Part shown: positions 6,036 to 9,132 of the stretch, one piece after another
Numbering within the stretch: the stretch's first letter is position 1
How the letters are laid out: each line of letters starts with the position of its first letter
NCBI GenBank assembly: GCA_023136785.1
Contig: JAGLQP010000050.1
Coordinates: forward strand, 1 to 9,132
Direction: 5' to 3'
Length of the DNA stretch: 9,132 bases
DNA from: Spirochaetales bacterium
GTDB lineage: Bacteria > Spirochaetota > Spirochaetia > SZUA-6 > DRHE01
The notes under the pieces: generated by a model
What the model was told of the DNA's origin: nothing
Seen by the model: the letters and a program-made list of their open reading frames with translations, nothing else
The model's database searches: none
Translations under genes and position numbers: made by a program

Positions 6036-6365
6036 CTACCCGACAAGGTCTACGTGATGCCCGAGATCAGGATCTTCGAAAATCTGTTTCTCCTCTTCAC
6101 TACCGGAACCTCGCGTATCGGACTTTTCCTGTCCCTGGGAGTGCTTGTGCTTTTCCCGCTCTTCCTGTTCTTTGGTTTTCTCAGGACCCTCCTTTACCTG
6201 CTGGGATTGATTCACGGCGCTGTCGTCATGCTCCGCCTTTTGGACCATCTCTGTGCCCTGAACAAACTGGTACTGAGGCCTTGCATCCCGCTGAACCGCC
6301 TGCTCCTTGCCGACGTAACTCAGCTGACTGAACATGATCTGAAGATCAATGGGTAGAAGGGGCAT
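6036..6365 (-). CDS. small charged, mostly disordered protein of the flagellar operon, function unknown
   Basis: A 109-residue protein not assigned to a named family. It has three parts: an amphipathic N-terminal island ([20 protein letters not shown], residues 1-20), a Glu/Lys/Gln/Ser-rich middle (about 38-95) without hydrophobic clusters, and a short C-terminal island (FEDPDLGHHVDLVG). The pattern of two small folded ends joined by a disordered linker suggests a tether or adaptor. No signal peptide or membrane segment is visible. The ATG at 6365 was chosen because GGAG (6374-6377) lies eight bases upstream; a TTG at 6371 would be too close to it. It overlaps the end of the fapA-like gene by 20 nt and its TAG at 6036-6038 is 18 nt before the next gene. 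Overlap with fapA and same-strand packing support it being real, as does its composition, which is unlike a random reading of a shadow frame. Confidence 0.72.
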   Translation of the reverse strand: MPLLPIDLQIMFSQLSYVGKEQAVQRDARPQYQFVQGTEMVQKAEHDDSAVNQSQQVKEGPEKTKEQEEREKHKHSQGQEKSDTRGSGSEEEKQIFEDPDLGHHVDLVG

Positions 6366-8307
6366 GGGCAAATCTCCGAGAGAATACCTGATCCATAGGT
6401 TCGTACTTGGTCATACGGATCTCTTTTTCCTCGACACAGAAGGTGACACTCTTGAATTCGTTCCGAACGATCAGACTCTCATTCTTGATGAAGATCTTCA
6501 CACCCGGAAATACACGGTCGGAAGCGGACACCTTTCCGCTGACTTTGATGCTCTGGAGGTAGGTGTTTATCTCATTTATAACCCCATTGATCTCTTCCAG
6601 CTCCTGGAGGATCTCAGATCGCTTGTCATTGAGCTCTGTAAGACTCTTCTGTTTGTCTTCGGGAAAATTCCGCTGAACCTTCTTGAGATTCTCAAGAGTA
6701 CTAATATTCCTGACCAGCTCCTCGAGTTCTTTTTCCAACTCTCCTTTACGATGCAGGGCCTGGGACAGCTTCTCCTTGCGCTTCGGATCAATCCCGACTT
6801 CCACAATCGTTTCCGTCCCTGCCACCGAACCAAGGGTCTTGGCATGTATTTCATTGGCCGCCCGCAGTCTTCCCCCTACAATAGAGGCGCGTTTGCCTTG
6901 GCAGAGGATCCGTTTGTTGGCATCGACGAAGGAATGTATGATACCATCGCTGACCAGCACATTTTCATCTACTTCCACCCGAGCGTTCTCAATAAACTTG
7001 GCAACCAGATTACTTCCCGCCCGGACTTTCCCCTCGTTTTTGCCAAGGATCCCCTGATGCACGATTATCTCCCCTTCCGCATCAAGAACACATTTGCCCA
7101 CGCTCCCCATCACCTCGATATTGCCCGCTGCCTTTACGGTGAACCCGTCCTCGACATTTCCCTTCACAACCACGGTGCCAAGAAACAGAATGTTACCCGT
7201 CTTGAAGTTGACATCTCCCTCAACGGTATATATGGGCTCCACGTTGATCTTGCCGATGATCAGCAGCACCTGCCCGTTGATTGTGGAAACGGCGCTCATC
7301 CCATCATCGGAAAGCTTGACGTTCTTTCCTATCTCTATCTGAACGTTTTTCCCCGGTTTTGCCGGCAGGGTCTTTCCAGTGACGCTGCGGCCTGCCACCC
7401 CCTCCTCAGGGGGCTTCTTGGTGGCAAGCATCTGTCCCGCTTCAACATTTTCCACTAGATTCAGCTCGCGGAAATCCACTCGGCCGTTTTTCTCTTTGAG
7501 CTGCACCTCGCCGTGGTGCACGCTGAAGTTATACAGGATCTCGGCATCAGCTCCGTTCTCCGGCTTTGTTCCTTCGGCAACCTGCACTCTCTCATTGTAG
7601 CTGGGGTAATCGATGAGTCTCCGGATTGCTTCATCGTTGATGCCGTGAACGACACCACCGGAGTGCAGCAATCCTCTGATTTCGTCGAAGGATAGATCGG
7701 CCCCACCCGGCCCCGGTGGCGTCATCGTCATATAGGCTTTCATATCCATGTCGGTTATATCAACGGACAGGGTAGACTGGCTGACCGGGTTGAACTGATA
7801 ATCCCCCACTTTTATATACTCACCGTCTGCATGGCGTACGACCTTTGAGACCAGACCGGAATCAAAGTTCGTTACCCCACGAAGAGAGAGCTTCTCCAGA
7901 GCCCGGCGTTCTTGAACCTTGCTCCCTCTGCCCGACGGTTTCGTCACTTTCAGAAATACTCCTTCAGAGGTCAGGCGGACAAAAACTTCCGCATCCTTAT
8001 CGGTTACGACCTCCTCCTCTTTGCCCTCCGCCGCTCCCTGCTCTCCGGCACCCTTTCCGGCGGCAACACTGTCCGCCGCCGCCGGATAGGCCAGGATGAT
8101 CCAATCCTTCCTGCCGACGCCGAGCACTCCCTTCGTCCCTTGCTCGACAATCTCGTACTCCAGACGCTTTACCGGCACCCCAAGTTCTATAGCAGCTTGT
8201 CCGAGCGCCTCTTCTACGCTTGCTCCACTGACTTTCACGGCCTGTTCGGCGCGATCCGCCTCCAACTGATCCCGCATGTATTCCCGAACCGATTCAAGGG
8301 TGATCAT
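6346..8307 (-). CDS. fapA: FapA (DUF342) family protein with N-terminal Jag_N domain
   Basis: A 653-residue cytoplasmic protein. Residues about 19-75 form a Jag_N-like domain ([20 protein letters not shown] and [13 protein letters not shown]). A low-complexity Ala/Gly/Glu linker follows at 76-103. The FapA N-terminal region contains the family hallmark around 288-320 ([20 protein letters not shown], then [13 protein letters not shown]). About 325-505 is a run of short beta-strand repeats with glycines ([24 protein letters not shown]), the right-handed beta-helix of this family. About 508-585 is a coiled coil and 590-635 a final beta segment. FapA of Vibrio vulnificus affects flagellation by interacting with a glucose-phosphotransferase component; members beside sigma factors in spirochaetes and Firmicutes are largely uncharacterised. 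The ATG at 8307 overlaps the sigma factor stop (ATGA), with AAGGGG (8313-8318) five bases upstream. The symbol is at family level; the molecular role here is unknown. Confidence 0.88.
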   Translation of the reverse strand: MITLESVREYMRDQLEADRAEQAVKVSGASVEEALGQAAIELGVPVKRLEYEIVEQGTKGVLGVGRKDWIILAYPAAADSVAAGKGAGEQGAAEGKEEEVVTDKDAEVFVRLTSEGVFLKVTKPSGRGSKVQERRALEKLSLRGVTNFDSGLVSKVVRHADGEYIKVGDYQFNPVSQSTLSVDITDMDMKAYMTMTPPGPGGADLSFDEIRGLLHSGGVVHGINDEAIRRLIDYPSYNERVQVAEGTKPENGADAEILYNFSVHHGEVQLKEKNGRVDFRELNLVENVEAGQMLATKKPPEEGVAGRSVTGKTLPAKPGKNVQIEIGKNVKLSDDGMSAVSTINGQVLLIIGKINVEPIYTVEGDVNFKTGNILFLGTVVVKGNVEDGFTVKAAGNIEVMGSVGKCVLDAEGEIIVHQGILGKNEGKVRAGSNLVAKFIENARVEVDENVLVSDGIIHSFVDANKRILCQGKRASIVGGRLRAANEIHAKTLGSVAGTETIVEVGIDPKRKEKLSQALHRKGELEKELEELVRNISTLENLKKVQRNFPEDKQKSLTELNDKRSEILQELEEINGVINEINTYLQSIKVSGKVSASDRVFPGVKIFIKNESLIVRNEFKSVTFCVEEKEIRMTKYEPMDQVFSRRFAHAPSTH

Positions 8308-9092
8308 AGAATCCCCTTCTTGATATGGGAGAGCTTGGCCCGAAGTCTGAGGATCGCCTTGGTGTGAAGTTGGGATATTCGGGATTCCGTCACTTCGAGA
8401 ACTTCCCCAATCTCTTTCAAGGTCAGATCCTCATAGTAGTACAGAACGAGGACCTTCTTCTCCTTTTCCGGCAGCTCATTGATCGCTTCTACGATGATCC
8501 TCTTGATCTCCTCTTTTTCCACAATGCTGTCGGGATTCAGCGACGAAGGGCTCTCGATGCTTTCGACGATGGACATCTTGTCATTGTCCTCACCACTGTA
8601 CCACACCTCGTTCAGCGACAGAACCGAGGTTCCGGAGATTTTCAACATGAGGTGGTGAAAATCCTTCATCTCCATCCGCATTGATTTGGCTATCTCTTCA
8701 TCCGTGGCTGCTCTGCCCAGGGAGGCTTCGAGTTTGCGGATGGTCTCCTCCACCTCGCGAGTCTTCTGCCGAACCGATCGCGGTACCCAGTCGATCGTAC
8801 GCAGCTCGTCGAATATCGCACCCCGTATCCGGGTTACCGCATAGGTCTTGAATTTGACATGTTTGTCGGGATCGAATTTTTCTATGGCATCGAAGAGACC
8901 GAAAACACCGAATCCAACCAGGTCATCGAATTCGACATTGTTGGGCATGCCGATGGCAACTTTGCCGGCAACATACTTTACCAAAGGGGCGTACTGTTTT
9001 ACGAAGAAATCGCGGATCTTTGTATCCTTCTTCTTTTTGTAGACCCGCCAGAGATCCTCCTCCGTCTTGCCTTCTAACATGATTTCAGCCAT
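8304..9092 (-). CDS. fliA: FliA/WhiG family flagellar sigma factor (sigma-28)
   Basis: A 262-residue alternative sigma factor of the sigma-70 family, FliA/WhiG/SigD group, which directs RNA polymerase to late flagellar and chemotaxis promoters. Region 2 runs about 24-107 ([20 protein letters not shown], then [18 protein letters not shown] and the WVPRSVR promoter-reading end), region 3 about 110-165 and region 4 about 200-255, with the helix-turn-helix [20 protein letters not shown] at 223-242. There is no region 1.1, as expected. The ATG at 9092 has only a weak purine tract upstream (AGAGAG, about 8-13 bases before it); a second ATG at residue 5 is possible. The gene heads the operon inside the window. 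Upstream on the - strand only 40 bases remain; they do not reveal a promoter, and one reading frame (ending in TAG at 9103-9105) could be the tail of another flagellar gene such as flhG. Also named whiG in spirochaete annotations. Confidence 0.95.
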   Translation of the reverse strand: MAEIMLEGKTEEDLWRVYKKKKDTKIRDFFVKQYAPLVKYVAGKVAIGMPNNVEFDDLVGFGVFGLFDAIEKFDPDKHVKFKTYAVTRIRGAIFDELRTIDWVPRSVRQKTREVEETIRKLEASLGRAATDEEIAKSMRMEMKDFHHLMLKISGTSVLSLNEVWYSGEDNDKMSIVESIESPSSLNPDSIVEKEEIKRIIVEAINELPEKEKKVLVLYYYEDLTLKEIGEVLEVTESRISQLHTKAILRLRAKLSHIKKGIL

Positions 9093-9132
9093 AGCTTGCT
9101 CTCTATTGGTCCTTTTTCATAAATGTCCGTAC

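Noticed and set aside
6349..7458. Long 369-codon open frame on the + strand
   Set aside because: Fully antisense to the FapA-like gene, which has clear domain structure. The + translation shows no recognisable domain and is explained by codon bias on the other strand.
9103..9132. Possible tail of another gene on the - strand, ending in TAG at 9103-9105
   Set aside because: Only nine codons are visible and two other frames are possible. flhG would be expected upstream of the sigma factor in many flagellar operons, but nothing here proves it.
1..9132. tRNA, rRNA, CRISPR, insertion sequence, phage or toxin-antitoxin content
   Set aside because: No repeat arrays, transposase motifs, terminal inverted repeats or RNA gene signatures were seen; almost every base is in a housekeeping, flagellar or chemotaxis gene.

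Overview
The window looks like a chromosomal segment of a free-living or host-associated spirochaete (Spirochaeta/Treponema-like), roughly half G+C. This rests on gene content: a FliA/WhiG flagellar sigma factor directly followed by a Jag_N-FapA (DUF342) protein, two small spirochaete-style proteins, and a CheW-CheA-CheY set whose CheY resembles the Bacillus/Thermotoga type. No rRNA or marker gene is present, so the assignment is an inference.

Layout. On the + strand, positions 3-719 are the C-terminal part of a class B penicillin-binding protein with one PASTA domain. Its stop codon overlaps (ATGA) the start of a complete 604-residue Maf-type (DUF115) glycosyltransferase-like gene ending at 2530. 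On the - strand, reading right to left from 9092 to 2681, lies one tightly packed operon: fliA/whiG sigma factor, fapA-like gene, a 109-residue charged protein, a 151-residue membrane-anchored coiled-coil protein with a helix-turn-helix-like end (SwrB-like), cheW, cheA and cheY. Every junction is an overlap of 4-20 nt or a gap of under 20 nt, which suggests one transcript and translational coupling. It is probably the distal end of a longer flagellar operon continuing beyond the right edge.

The two blocks converge on the only real intergenic stretch (2531-2680). This holds the most interesting signal in the window: a good sigma-28 (FliA-type) promoter on the + strand, TAAAGTTC-N11-GCCGAAGA at 2573-2599. 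It is followed at the expected start distance by two abutting perfect hairpins and a 9-T tract ending at 2682. No gene lies downstream in that direction; only the antisense strand of cheY does. The arrangement is what a short (about 75-80 nt) flagellar-regulon small RNA gene would look like. The same hairpins can also serve as the terminators of the two converging operons, and both readings are recorded.

How the genes fit together: the sigma factor would activate late flagellar/chemotaxis genes; the FapA-like and SwrB-like proteins are candidates for regulating flagellar assembly; CheA-CheW-CheY is a signalling core without receptor, CheR, CheB or CheX in the window. The Maf-like protein may modify flagellin or another surface/periplasmic protein, but its coupling to a cell-wall transpeptidase leaves this open. 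Several core residues of CheW and the CheA phosphotransfer motif deviate from the textbook pattern, so this may be a divergent chemotaxis or accessory signalling module.
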